DNA of 64,000 bases. It comes from Prosthecobacter sp. SYSU 5D2. GTDB lineage: Bacteria; Verrucomicrobiota; Verrucomicrobiia; Verrucomicrobiales; Verrucomicrobiaceae. The position numbers and the translations under genes were made by a program. The stretch is from positions 1-64,000 of the forward strand of contig NZ_JBBYXL010000011.1 of NCBI RefSeq assembly GCF_039655865.1, read 5' to 3'. Below the pieces are notes generated by a model that saw only the letters and a program-made list of their open reading frames with translations, was not told the DNA's origin and did not search any database. This document shows positions 54,754 to 64,000 of the stretch, in pieces. Each line of letters opens with the position of its first letter. Within the stretch, counting starts at the first letter, position 1.

Positions 54754-55264
54754 AAGCGCCCGCCAAGTCCGGCCTGTTTAGCAGCCTTAGCAGACAGCAC
54801 ACCGTCTCATAAGCATACGCCTGCCCTTCCGGACGCCGGCTCGCCCGTGGCCCTGCCACATTCAGCGAGCGCAGGTTGCTCTCCATCACAAAAGCCCGCA
54901 CCATCTCCGCCGCCCGCTCCGGGGGAATCTCCCAGCCATCGATCAGACGGTAGGGCCGGCGGTGCTGAATACAACGCAGCGCAGTCAGTTCAGTGCCGCC
55001 TTCCAGCGCTCCAAAGTAGATGATGAGCGTCCCGTCCGCCTCCAGCAAATTTCGGATCGTCCGTGCTTTGTATCCCCCCTGCGGAAGCTCCCGCAAAGGA
55101 TAACGGTCAGGGATCGTGCCATCCTCATCCACCCTCCCCGCCGGACACCAGCCGCCGCAGGGCATGCCCAAATCCAGCGCCCCATCCAAGGCACCGCGGT
55201 CCACCCCAGTCTGTCCGCCGGAGAGGATGATGAGGGGGGAGGGATGTGACTGGCGAACCTGCAT
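54743..55264 (-). CDS. SLOG-family (putative molybdenum carrier, YpsA-like) protein
   Basis: 173 residues. The N-terminal LIILSGGQTGVDRGALDGALDLGMPCGGWCPAGR is the signature of the cpYpsA/molybdenum-carrier family in the SLOG superfamily, related to DprA and LOG proteins. YPLRELPQGGYKARTIRNLLEADGTLIIYFGALEGGTELT completes the Rossmann-like nucleotide site. The name molybdenum carrier is by homology only; nucleotide binding is better supported. A LexA-like operator at 55,341-55,354 lies 76 bp before the start codon, with a TATAAAAT next to it, so the gene is likely damage-inducible. It ends 11 bp inside the stop region of the convergent oxidoreductase. Confidence 0.9.
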   Translation of the reverse strand: MQVRQSHPSPLIILSGGQTGVDRGALDGALDLGMPCGGWCPAGRVDEDGTIPDRYPLRELPQGGYKARTIRNLLEADGTLIIYFGALEGGTELTALRCIQHRRPYRLIDGWEIPPERAAEMVRAFVMESNLRSLNVAGPRASRRPEGQAYAYETVCCLLRLLNRPDLAGAFKQ

Positions 55265-55340
55265 TTGGCATTCGCCCAGGCCGGGAGTATGAACAGACCG
55301 GGCAGGCTAAAATGCTGCCAGAGAATGGCCAACAATCAAA

Positions 55341-55354
55341 TGTTCATTTGAACA
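55341..55354 (-). promoter_or_regulatory. LexA-like operator upstream of the SLOG gene
   Basis: TGTTC-ATTT-GAACA. In gene direction it reads TATAAAATGTTCAAATGAACATTT, a palindrome of ATGTTCANNTGAACAT with a TATAAAAT element overlapping its left side, i.e. an operator on a promoter. It shares AAAATGTTCANNTGAACA with the box before the Y-family polymerase at 8,878. Confidence 0.68.
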
Positions 55355-55370
55355 TTTTATATCAGTTCCT

Positions 55371-55748
55371 TTACATTTGCACTCGGTGGCACACCTCAAA
55401 CCGGTTGCCGCTCGGGTCTTCAAAAAAGGCCGCATAATACCCCGGCGCATAAGCCATCGGCCCTTCCAGATTCAGCGCACCGGCCTGCATAGCCACCTCG
55501 GCGATCTGGTCCACATCCTCGACACTGGGTGCCCAGAAGGCGAGCCGGTTTTCATTCGGCACATGTGAGGGCGATTCCGTGATGCCAAAAAAGGCCGTCA
55601 CGCCGTGGTCAGACCCCTCGAACTGCAGCCACCCCTCCACCTCCACCCGCCTGCCAAAGCCCAGCACGGGCAGCAGGGTCTCATAGAAAAAAGTCACCTC
55701 CTGCAGAGAAGATACCCGCAGGTCAACATGGTCATAAAGTCGGCGCAT
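55371..55748 (-). CDS. VOC/glyoxalase-like protein
   Basis: 125 residues in the vicinal-oxygen-chelate fold: LYDHVDLRVSSLQEVTFFYETLLPVLGFGRR at the start, NENRLAFWAPSVEDVDQI mid-way and YYAAFFEDPSGNRFEVCHRV at the end. Metal ligands would be H in YDHVDL and E in FEVCHR. Such proteins are dioxygenases, isomerases or antibiotic-binding proteins; none is favoured. The LexA-like box lies just after its stop. Confidence 0.88.
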   Translation of the reverse strand: MRRLYDHVDLRVSSLQEVTFFYETLLPVLGFGRRVEVEGWLQFEGSDHGVTAFFGITESPSHVPNENRLAFWAPSVEDVDQIAEVAMQAGALNLEGPMAYAPGYYAAFFEDPSGNRFEVCHRVQM

Positions 55749-55858
55749 AAGTCAAAGAATCAGAGACAGATCGGGGGGGACGTCCGCCTGATGATTCGGA
55801 ATTGGTACAGCCGATGGATTCAAAAAAAACTTCGCCATCGTGTTTTCATACAAAGCGC

Positions 55859-56203
55859 TCACCTTGGACTCTCAAAGAAGATGTAGTTCGTGGAGTAATC
55901 GCTGAATTCAAAATACACCCGCTTCTCCCCATTGTTTTTCACTCCATCCAGGTTCTCATCCAGCACCCCGTAGCCGAACCGGTAGGGCCGAGAAACCGTA
56001 TCCGTCGTCGCCGTGGCCGTCGTCAGCTTGTCCACCTGGATGAATTTTCGCACCAGTTTCTCCCCCGCATAGATCTCCAGCACGCCATTGACCCCTGTCC
56101 AGTTTTGAATGGACCGGCTCATCTGGTTTTGAGATTCCTAAGTGCAGGCGGGAAGAAGGGCCAGGAGGGTTAGCAGGCTGAAATTAAGAAGAGGCTTGAT
56201 CAT
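55859..56203 (-). pseudogene. Lipoprotein gene interrupted by an amber codon
   Basis: ATG at 56,203 opens MIKPLLNFSLLTLLALLPAC, a textbook lipoprotein signal whose lipobox LPAC is followed by Thr and then TAG (56,138-56,140). The same frame continues ESQNQ and then MSRSIQNWTGVNGVLEIYAGEKL for 87 residues to a stop at 55,859. Joined, it is a lipoprotein of about 113 residues with a beta-rich mature part (VYFEFSDYSTNYIFFESPR end). Downstream translation from the internal Met at 56,122 would give a cytosolic fragment. Either a premature stop, a sequencing error, or readthrough. Confidence 0.75.
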
Positions 56204-56274
56204 GTACACACATTCGATACCCGGCGTGAAGCTGCGAGTAGAAATCACCGTCATTTTTCCAAATCTCCTGGCTC

Positions 56275-57795
56275 TCACACATACAGCTTAACCGGCTGAT
56301 ACTCCCGCACCTTCTCAAAGGCGTGCCCCAGTTGCAGCAGCAGCGCCTCTGACCAGGCCGGACCGATGAAGGACAGCCCCACGGGCAGGTCTCCCACCAG
56401 GCCCATGGGCACCGTCAGGTGCGGATACCCGGCCACGGCGGCCGTGGTGCTGAAGACACGTGTATTTGCATCGCCCATGCCCAGGTCAATGCGGCCCACG
56501 GGGTCATTTGTCGGACAGATGAGGGCGTCCAGCTTATCCTTTTGCATGGCCACATCCAGACCCTCAGGCCCGGCCAGGCGGAGGGCCGTTTCACGCAGTT
56601 TCTCCGCCTTGGCCAGATGTTCCGGCGTGCCGCGTGATTCGGCTTCGACGAAGAACTCCTGGTTAAAATGCACCAGCTCCTGGTCGCGATACTCTTCGTT
56701 ATACTCAATCAGTTCCGCCAGGGATTTGACCACGCCTCCGCGTCCCGCCAGGTAGGCATTCAAATCCTGCCGAAGCTCTGTCAGCATGGCGATCCAGGCG
56801 GCCGACCCCGCTTCACGGAAATGGGGGATGGTCACATCCTCCACGATCTCCGCCCCGGCTTCCCTGAGCTGGTCCAGCGTCCGCGCCAGCAGCCTCTTCA
56901 CCTGCGTATTTTCCCCACTCATGGAACGCAGCATGCCCAGCCGCTTTCCTTTTAAACCGTCCGCGCTCAGGGTGGAGGTGTAGTCCGTGCTGATCTGTGC
57001 CTTTTCAGTGAAGGAATCCCGCCCATCCTTGCCGGCCAGGATGTTCAGCAGCAGCGCTGCATCCTTCACCGTCTGCGTCATCGGCCCCGGTGTGTCCTGC
57101 CAGCGGGTGATGGGAATGATGCCCGCCCGGCTGATGAGTCCCACCGTCGGTTTCAGCCCCACGATGCCACAGGCACTGGCGGGGCTGACGATGGATCCGT
57201 TCGTCTCCGTGCCGATGGCCGCCGCACACAACCCTGCTGCCACCGCCACGGCGGAGCCGCTGCTGGAGCCGCTGGCACTGTAGGCCAGATTGTGCGGATT
57301 TTTCGTCAGGCCGCCGCGCGCGCTCCAGCCACTGGTGGAATTGGGACTGCGGATGTTCGCCCACTCGCTCAGGTTCGTCTTGCCCAGGATCGTCGCCCCG
57401 GCGTCTCGCAGCCTTTTCACCACGGTGGCATCCTGCTCCGGCTTCGGCGCCCCTAGCAGAGCCAGCGAGCCCGCCGTCGTCTCCATCCGGTCAGCCGTCT
57501 CGATGTTGTCCTTGATCAGGATCGGGATGCCTTGAAGAGGCCCTTTTCCCACCGTCGCCTTCGCCTCCGGATTCAGCTCAATGATCGCCCGCAACTGCGG
57601 TCCCGCCTGGTCCAGCGCCACGATACGTTGCAAATAATGGTCCAAAACAGCCCCCGCCTGCACTTTTCCCTCGCGCAGCTGCTTTGCCAGCTCCTCCACG
57701 GTGAAACCCTCCAGCGGGGCGATGGGCACCTTCTTCCGGCAGCCGCCCGCCAATGTTGCCAGGCCCAAGCCGATGAGTGTGCGCCGTTTGATCAT
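56275..57795 (-). CDS. Exported amidase (amidase signature family)
   Basis: 506 residues from ATG 57,795, giving MIKRRTLIGLGLATLAGGC, a Tat-like signal with a lipobox (Cys19). Amidase signature: K95 in ILIKDNIETADRM, the cis-Ser region ASGSSSGSAVAVAAGLC (about S177-S179) and S201 in GTETNGSIVSPAS as nucleophile. GAPKPEQDATVVKRLRDAGATILGKTNLSEWA is also family-typical. It would hydrolyse an amide bond in the periplasm; the substrate is unknown. Relatives include peptide amidase and glutamyl amidases without tRNA partners; no gatB is present. Confidence 0.93.
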   Translation of the reverse strand: MIKRRTLIGLGLATLAGGCRKKVPIAPLEGFTVEELAKQLREGKVQAGAVLDHYLQRIVALDQAGPQLRAIIELNPEAKATVGKGPLQGIPILIKDNIETADRMETTAGSLALLGAPKPEQDATVVKRLRDAGATILGKTNLSEWANIRSPNSTSGWSARGGLTKNPHNLAYSASGSSSGSAVAVAAGLCAAAIGTETNGSIVSPASACGIVGLKPTVGLISRAGIIPITRWQDTPGPMTQTVKDAALLLNILAGKDGRDSFTEKAQISTDYTSTLSADGLKGKRLGMLRSMSGENTQVKRLLARTLDQLREAGAEIVEDVTIPHFREAGSAAWIAMLTELRQDLNAYLAGRGGVVKSLAELIEYNEEYRDQELVHFNQEFFVEAESRGTPEHLAKAEKLRETALRLAGPEGLDVAMQKDKLDALICPTNDPVGRIDLGMGDANTRVFSTTAAVAGYPHLTVPMGLVGDLPVGLSFIGPAWSEALLLQLGHAFEKVREYQPVKLYV

Positions 57796-57864
57796 GATTC
57801 TCCCATCCTCCCAAAATCGGCCCCCTCGCGTCAAGCCTGATGCTTGGCAATCACTTCGCTCCCG

Positions 57865-59754
<1,890 letters not shown>

Positions 59755-59785
59755 TTCAAGAGAACACAGCAAACCTTTCAAACCC

Positions 59786-59822
59786 AAACGGGCCGGCTCG
59801 CAAGAGTCCGGCCCGTTTTCTT
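59786..59822 (+). terminator. Terminator after gap
   Basis: AAACGGGCCGG / CCGGCCCGTTT 11-bp stem with an 11-base loop and a T-rich tail, 31 bp after the gap stop. Confidence 0.88.
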
Positions 59823-59846
59823 TTCGGTAACCATCACTCCCCCAAA

Positions 59847-59874
59847 GGAGCGCGGACACGGATGTCCGCCTCAT
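59847..59874. repeat. GGAGCGCGGAC-type extragenic repeat
   Basis: AGGAGCGCGGACACGGATGTCCGCCTC, with an internal GCGGACA/TGTCCGC hairpin; same family as 47,283. The rest of 59,875-60,088 shows no gene I would support; a 31-36 codon frame near 59,935 is unremarkable. Confidence 0.5.
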
Positions 59875-60088
59875 CAACATCCCGGCTCCGCCGCCCAAAG
59901 TAAGCAGCAGAAATAGCACCCGCCCCCAATCCCATGAACACATCCCCCATGAATAACAAACTCCGTGTCAATCATTTCGTCCACACCGGCTACTCCGGCC
60001 GGCAGGCCTTCCCCGCCCTGCTGCAGCCTCCTTCACCTTCATAGTTTTTTATTCCCACCGTCGCGCGTTCGGTCAATCGCGCCCAACC

Positions 60089-61246
60089 ATGTCATCGTAT
60101 CTCTCGCAGCTTCGCACCTTACCCCGGCCCTTCTGGATTCTCGCAGGAGCCACTTTCGTCAACCGCTTCGGCGTCTTCGTCTGGCCCTTCCTGACGATCT
60201 TTATCACCCGTAACGGCAACACCGCCGCCGAGGCAGGCTGGGCCATCGCCTGTTACTCCATCGGCTCCTTTGGCGCCGCCGCCCTTGGCGGCTGGCTGGC
60301 CGACCGGCTCGGCCGCAATGTCACGCTGGGCCTGGCCTCGCTCGGCAGCGCGGCGTGCATGATGGCCCTGTCCCAGGCCACAGACTGGCGCATTCTGGCC
60401 GCCATTGCCTTTGCCACAGGCCTGGTAGGCGAGGCCGGACAACCTGCGGGCAGCGCCCTGGTCCAGGACCTGGTGCCGCCGGAGAAACGGGTGCTCGCCT
60501 TTGCCGTGATGCGTTTTGCGGTCAATCTTGGCTGGTCCTTCGGTCCGGCAGTCGCGGGCCTTTTGGCGGAGAGCTCTTTCTTCTGGGTCTTTGCCGTGGA
60601 TGCGGCCACCTCGGCCTTCTTTGGCATCATCGCCTGGACCAGCCTGCCCCGTGGCAACCGCACCGAGGCCCACTTGGCAGGATGGGGAGTCGCTCTGGCG
60701 TCCATTCGCAAAAACCCGCCTTTCCTTGCGCTCTTTGCCGCCTGTCTGTGTGTCGCGTGGGTGTTCCGGCAGACCTCCACCACCTTTCCCCTGCACTTTG
60801 AGCGCAGCGGCCTCCCCATGTCCTGGTGCGGGCTTGTGCTGGCGATGAATGGTGTAATGATCTGCGTGTTGGAAATCCCTCTGGCCGCCTCCACTCGGGC
60901 TTGGCCGGTGCGGGTGATGCTGGCCCTGGGCTATCTGCTCATGGGCGGCAGCTTCCTGGTCTTGCTGGGCGGTGGCACCATTGCGCTGTTCACAGTCACC
61001 ATGATCGCCTTCACGATCGGCGAGATGTTTGCGTTTTCGCGTCAGCAGGCTTATGCCGCCAGCCTGGCACCGGAAGACATGCGGGGACGATATGCAGGCT
61101 TTCTCAGCTTTGCCTGGTCCATCGGAGGCATTGTCACTTCGGTGGCATCCCTGCATCTTTATGAAACCGATCCCATTCTGCTATGGAGTATCACCGCCGG
61201 TCTGGGGATGCTGGCCGCAATGCTGATCCTCAAAGCCGGACGCTGA
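60089..61246 (+). CDS. MFS transporter
   Basis: 385 residues with about 12 hydrophobic helices. The A-motif-like loop GGWLADRLGRNVTLG lies between helices 2 and 3, PAGSALVQDLVPPEKRVLAFAVMRFAVNLGWSFGPAVAG follows, and helix 11-12 ends with MRGRYAGFLSFAWSIGG. This is the MdtH/YfcJ-like drug or metabolite exporter type. The substrate cannot be read. It precedes the lut operon by 75 bp, and may or may not belong to it. Confidence 0.9.
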   Translation: MSSYLSQLRTLPRPFWILAGATFVNRFGVFVWPFLTIFITRNGNTAAEAGWAIACYSIGSFGAAALGGWLADRLGRNVTLGLASLGSAACMMALSQATDWRILAAIAFATGLVGEAGQPAGSALVQDLVPPEKRVLAFAVMRFAVNLGWSFGPAVAGLLAESSFFWVFAVDAATSAFFGIIAWTSLPRGNRTEAHLAGWGVALASIRKNPPFLALFAACLCVAWVFRQTSTTFPLHFERSGLPMSWCGLVLAMNGVMICVLEIPLAASTRAWPVRVMLALGYLLMGGSFLVLLGGGTIALFTVTMIAFTIGEMFAFSRQQAYAASLAPEDMRGRYAGFLSFAWSIGGIVTSVASLHLYETDPILLWSITAGLGMLAAMLILKAGR

Positions 61247-61321
61247 TGTGCATTTCAGTCATGACAGCGTGCGCAGCCTCTTGCTAGGCTCGCACGCCAT
61301 GACACGTAATTCATTCCACGC

Positions 61322-62071
61322 ATGACCCTGGGTCTCTTCATACCTTGTTACATCGATCAACTCTATCCCCAGGTGGGCCGGGCAACCTTTTCCCTGCTCA
61401 GTAGGTTGGGTCACCAGGTGAAGGTGCCGGAACGCCCAAGCTGCTGTGGCCAGCCGATGTCGAATTCAGGCTATGCCCGTCTTGGTACCGGCTGCATCAC
61501 CGATTTCGCCCGCGAATATGCTGCTTTTGACCACATCGTCTCGCCCTCCGGCAGTTGTGTCCTGCATTTAAAAGAGAGCCTGGAGGCGCAACACTCGCCT
61601 CTCGCCCATCGGGTTTATGAGCTGTGTGAGTTTCTCCACGACATCGCCCAGGTGGATTCCCTGCCCGCCCGTTTCCCTCATCGGGTGGGTCTGCACCAGA
61701 GCTGCCACGGCCTCCGCGGTCTCGGTCTCGGCAGCCCCAGCGAGTGCATGGTCCCCACCTTTTCCAAACCTGCCCGTCTCTTGCAAATGGTGGCCGGTCT
61801 GGAACTCGTTCCTCTTGATCGCTGCGATGAATGCTGCGGCTTCGGCGGCACCTTTTCCGTCTTTGAAAAAGATGTCTCCGTGAGGATGGGTCGCGACCGG
61901 ATCCAAGATCACCTCTCCCGCGGGGCTGAATACATTACCAGCGCGGACATGTCCTGCCTCATGCACCTCGGCGGCCTTCTCTCGCGCCAGGCTCCGCAGG
62001 TGAAAGTGCTGCACATTGCGGAGATCCTGGCCGGAGGAGAGCTGGCAATGGATGGCCATGGTTTGCCATAG
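61322..62071 (+). CDS. lutA: LutA, iron-sulfur subunit of lactate oxidation
   Basis: 249 residues with two CCG domains: ERPSCCGQP in the first half and DRCDECCGFGGTFSV in the second, plus FIPCYIDQLYP at the start. LutA is one of three proteins replacing classic lactate dehydrogenase in oxidising L-lactate to pyruvate. It is cytoplasmic, feeding electrons to the membrane chain. Followed by lutB after 46 bp. Confidence 0.95.
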   Translation: MTLGLFIPCYIDQLYPQVGRATFSLLSRLGHQVKVPERPSCCGQPMSNSGYARLGTGCITDFAREYAAFDHIVSPSGSCVLHLKESLEAQHSPLAHRVYELCEFLHDIAQVDSLPARFPHRVGLHQSCHGLRGLGLGSPSECMVPTFSKPARLLQMVAGLELVPLDRCDECCGFGGTFSVFEKDVSVRMGRDRIQDHLSRGAEYITSADMSCLMHLGGLLSRQAPQVKVLHIAEILAGGELAMDGHGLP

Positions 62072-62117
62072 ATGGCGATGGTTTCTCAAGACGCTGTAAG
62101 AATTAACTTCCCTCTTC

Positions 62118-63473
62118 ATGACCCACTCCACAGCCGCCCATGAATTCCTGCGCGATCCCGCCCGCGCTGCGTGGCATGACCAGACCTTGTGGATGGTGCG
62201 TGCCAAGCGCGACCGCATGGCGACGCGTGTGCCCGAATGGGAGCAGCTCCGCGAGGCGGCCTCGCGGATCAAGGAGCACACTTTGTCCAGGCTGGCCGAC
62301 TACCTGGAACAGTTCGCAGACAACGCCGCCGAGAACGGCATCTACGTCCACTGGGCAGCCGATGGCGAGGAGCACAACCGCATCGTTCAGGGCATCTTGC
62401 AGAAGCATGGCGCGCGGAAGCTGGTGAAGAGCAAGTCCATGCTCACCGAGGAATGCCACCTCAATCCGCATCTGGAGAAGCATGGTATTGAGGTCATTGA
62501 TACCGACCTCGGCGAGCGCATCGTCCAGCTTCAGAAGATGCCGCCCAGCCACATCGTCATGCCCGCTATCCACCTGAAGCGGGCGGAGGTGGGCGAGGTT
62601 TTCCATGAGCACCTCGGCACTCCCGCCGGCCTGGATGATCCGCAGCAGCTTACGGAGGCTGCCCGGCAGCATTTGAGAAATCATTTTCTCACCGCCGATG
62701 CCGCACTCACCGGGGTCAACTTTGCCATTGCCGAGACGGGCGCGTTTGTCGTCTGCACCAATGAGGGCAATGCGGACATGGGAGCGCATCTTGCCCCGGT
62801 TCACATCGCCTGCATGGGCATTGAAAAAATCATCCCGCAGCAGGTGCATCTGGGGGTCTTTTTGCGCCTGCTGGCCCGCAGCGCCACCGGCCAGCCCAGC
62901 ACCGTTTTCAGCTCCCACTTTCTCAAACCGCGCCCTGGCCAGGAGATACACATCGTCATTGTGGACAATGGCCGCAGTCGTCAGCTAGCCAGGCCGGATT
63001 ACCGCAAATCCCTGGCCTGCATCCGCTGCGCCGCCTGTTTTAATACCTGCCCCGTTTACCGCCGCAGTGGCGGTTACAGCTACAGCTACTTCATCGCCGG
63101 GCCCATCGGCAGCATCCTCGCACCGAATGTGGACAAGGCAGCCCATTCCAGCATGCCCTTCGCCTCCACCCTCTGCGGCTCCTGCACCGCCGTCTGTCCG
63201 GTGAAGATTGACATCCACGCGCAGCTTCTCAAATGGCGTCAGGACATCACCGCCGCAGGCCATGCACCGTGGTGGAAAAAGGCGGCCATGTTCATGACTG
63301 CCTATGTCGTTCGCCGCCCAGCGCTCTTCCGGCTTGGCGGATGGTTCATGCGAAAGTCGGCTCGGATGCTCAGCTTCCTACGCCTAGATCCCTGGACCCA
63401 ATCCCGAGATTTGCCGCAGCCACCCGCGCAGACCTTTCGCCAATGGTATAACCAACAGTCTGATGAAAATTGA
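62118..63473 (+). CDS. lutB: LutB, iron-sulfur protein of lactate oxidation
   Basis: 451 residues: LUD domain in the N-terminal two thirds (VHWAADGEEHNRIV, KSKSMLTEECHLN, ETGAFVVCTNEGNADMGAHLAPVHIACMGIEKI). Two ferredoxin-type clusters follow, CIRCAACFNTCPVYRRSGGYSY and CGSCTAVCPVKIDIH. The C-terminus carries the LutB tail with RDLPQPPAQTFRQWYNQ. Works with LutA and LutC in L-lactate oxidation. Confidence 0.96.
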   Translation: MTHSTAAHEFLRDPARAAWHDQTLWMVRAKRDRMATRVPEWEQLREAASRIKEHTLSRLADYLEQFADNAAENGIYVHWAADGEEHNRIVQGILQKHGARKLVKSKSMLTEECHLNPHLEKHGIEVIDTDLGERIVQLQKMPPSHIVMPAIHLKRAEVGEVFHEHLGTPAGLDDPQQLTEAARQHLRNHFLTADAALTGVNFAIAETGAFVVCTNEGNADMGAHLAPVHIACMGIEKIIPQQVHLGVFLRLLARSATGQPSTVFSSHFLKPRPGQEIHIVIVDNGRSRQLARPDYRKSLACIRCAACFNTCPVYRRSGGYSYSYFIAGPIGSILAPNVDKAAHSSMPFASTLCGSCTAVCPVKIDIHAQLLKWRQDITAAGHAPWWKKAAMFMTAYVVRRPALFRLGGWFMRKSARMLSFLRLDPWTQSRDLPQPPAQTFRQWYNQQSDEN

Positions 63474-63500
63474 CCTTTCTGGAGAAGCGCACTCCACCCC

Positions 63501-63527
63501 GGCACTTGGCAAGTGCCTCTCCTTGAT
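63501..63527 (+). repeat. GGCACTTGGCAAGTGCC hairpin inside the lut operon
   Basis: The palindrome GGCACTTGGCAAGTGCC followed by TCTCCTTGAT lies 27 bp after lutB and a few bases before lutC. Its position could attenuate lutC or mark repeat insertion into an operon. Confidence 0.65.
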
Positions 63528-63533
63528 ATCATC

Positions 63534-64000
63534 ATGAGCCGCAGCACCATCCTCACCGCCATCCGCCAGGCCCAGGGTACTCCCGTCCCGATGCCGGAGG
63601 CGGCTGTCGCTGCTCTCCATGACTTGCCGAATGCGGCAGGCATGCCGGAGTTCATCGCCACGCTGGATCTCATCGGGGCACGTGTCATCCGGGGCCGCAG
63701 CTTGGCGGAAGCCGCCACATGGCTGCGCGAAAACGTCCCGGCCACCGCATCGCTCGCCTCCACCATCCCGGAGCTTCCCGGCACGATGGATCTGACGGCC
63801 ATTAGTGATCCTCACGCCCTGGACGGCATCCACACCGCCATCCTTCCCGCGCGTTTTGGTGTTTGTGAAAACGGGGCTGTCTGGCTGGATGAAACGGAGC
63901 TTGGCCCGCATCGGGTACTTCCTTTCATCGCCGAACATCTTTTCATCGTCCTCCGCGCCAGCGACCTCGTTCCTACGCTGCACCAAGCCTATGACCGCAT
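63534..64000 (+). CDS. lutC: LutC, LUD-domain protein (cut by window edge)
   Basis: Starts at ATG 63,534 (MSRSTILTAIRQAQG) and is open to the last base, about 155 codons visible. LUD-domain signs include LASTIPELPGTMD and ARFGVCENGAVWLDETELGPHRVLPFIAEHLFIVL. Third gene of the lactate operon, partner of LutA and LutB. The 3' end is outside the window. Confidence 0.93.
   Translation, partial: MSRSTILTAIRQAQGTPVPMPEAAVAALHDLPNAAGMPEFIATLDLIGARVIRGRSLAEAATWLRENVPATASLASTIPELPGTMDLTAISDPHALDGIHTAILPARFGVCENGAVWLDETELGPHRVLPFIAEHLFIVLRASDLVPTLHQAYDR

Noticed and set aside
59935..60044. A short frame MNTSPMNNKLRVNHF... between gap and the MFS gene
   Set aside because: Only about 36 codons, no clear ribosome site or resemblance; not supported as a gene or leader peptide.

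Overview
The window looks like a chromosome segment of a verrucomicrobium, most likely in or near Verrucomicrobiaceae/Prosthecobacter. The evidence is high GC with housekeeping genes of that flavour, secreted sulfatases, a DUF1080 protein, a very large ELWxxDGT-repeat protein, a pseudopilin, and several extragenic repeat families of a kind I associate with this group. This is judged from the reading of the proteins; no database search was run. No tRNA, rRNA or CRISPR array was recognised.

Layout. 1-6,120 is an accessory patch that is visibly richer in A+T than the rest. A large gene, possibly a conflict or defence effector (about 1,197 codons when restored), is split by an ISL3-family insertion sequence with an 8-bp target duplication. 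A second small unknown gene follows. Each of the two units is bracketed by inverted copies of a repeat containing TGACCCCGTTT. 6,290-13,100 carries an SGNH hydrolase, three 90-bp hairpin repeats, a Y-family polymerase behind a LexA-like operator, a DUF1080 protein, an L,D-transpeptidase, ruvB and a TatD-like hydrolase. 13,190-21,000 holds a cupin/XRE regulator, pyruvate phosphate dikinase read in frame into a histone H1-like lysine/alanine tail, a pseudopilin, alr, a TPMT-like methyltransferase and leuB.

21,100-35,300 has the giant ELWxxDGT protein, then gltX, an orphan SMC/YhaN-like ATPase, a lipase maturation factor-like membrane protein, a gluconokinase and a histidine kinase/NtrC-like regulator pair whose AAA+ domain lacks the GAFTGA loop. 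35,350-45,600 has an EEP-fold lipoprotein, a TolC/NodT-like channel, fba, a double-domain M16 peptidase, a Tm-1-like protein, a GH3 enzyme and a DUF4160/DUF2442 pair. 45,680-49,800 has two sulfatases around a secreted propeller-like protein. 50,000-58,450 has secreted or accessory enzymes, a BON-like repeat protein, an oxidoreductase, an SLOG (molybdenum-carrier-like) gene behind the second LexA-like box, a lipoprotein gene broken by an amber codon, an amidase and a redoxin. 58,700-64,000 has gap, an MFS transporter and the lutABC lactate oxidation operon (lutC cut by the window edge).

How it fits together. Central carbon metabolism is well represented: fba, gap, ppdK, gluconokinase and lactate oxidation. 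So is breakdown of sulfated or complex polymers, through sulfatases, DUF1080, GH3 and secreted proteins. Two identical TGTTC-N4-GAACA operators suggest a damage regulon that joins a translesion polymerase and an SLOG-family protein. The most interesting leads are the IS-broken 1,197-aa gene with its repeat brackets, the shared LexA-like operator, the PPDK/H1-like readthrough, the amber-interrupted lipoprotein, and the small palindromic repeats with compensatory changes.
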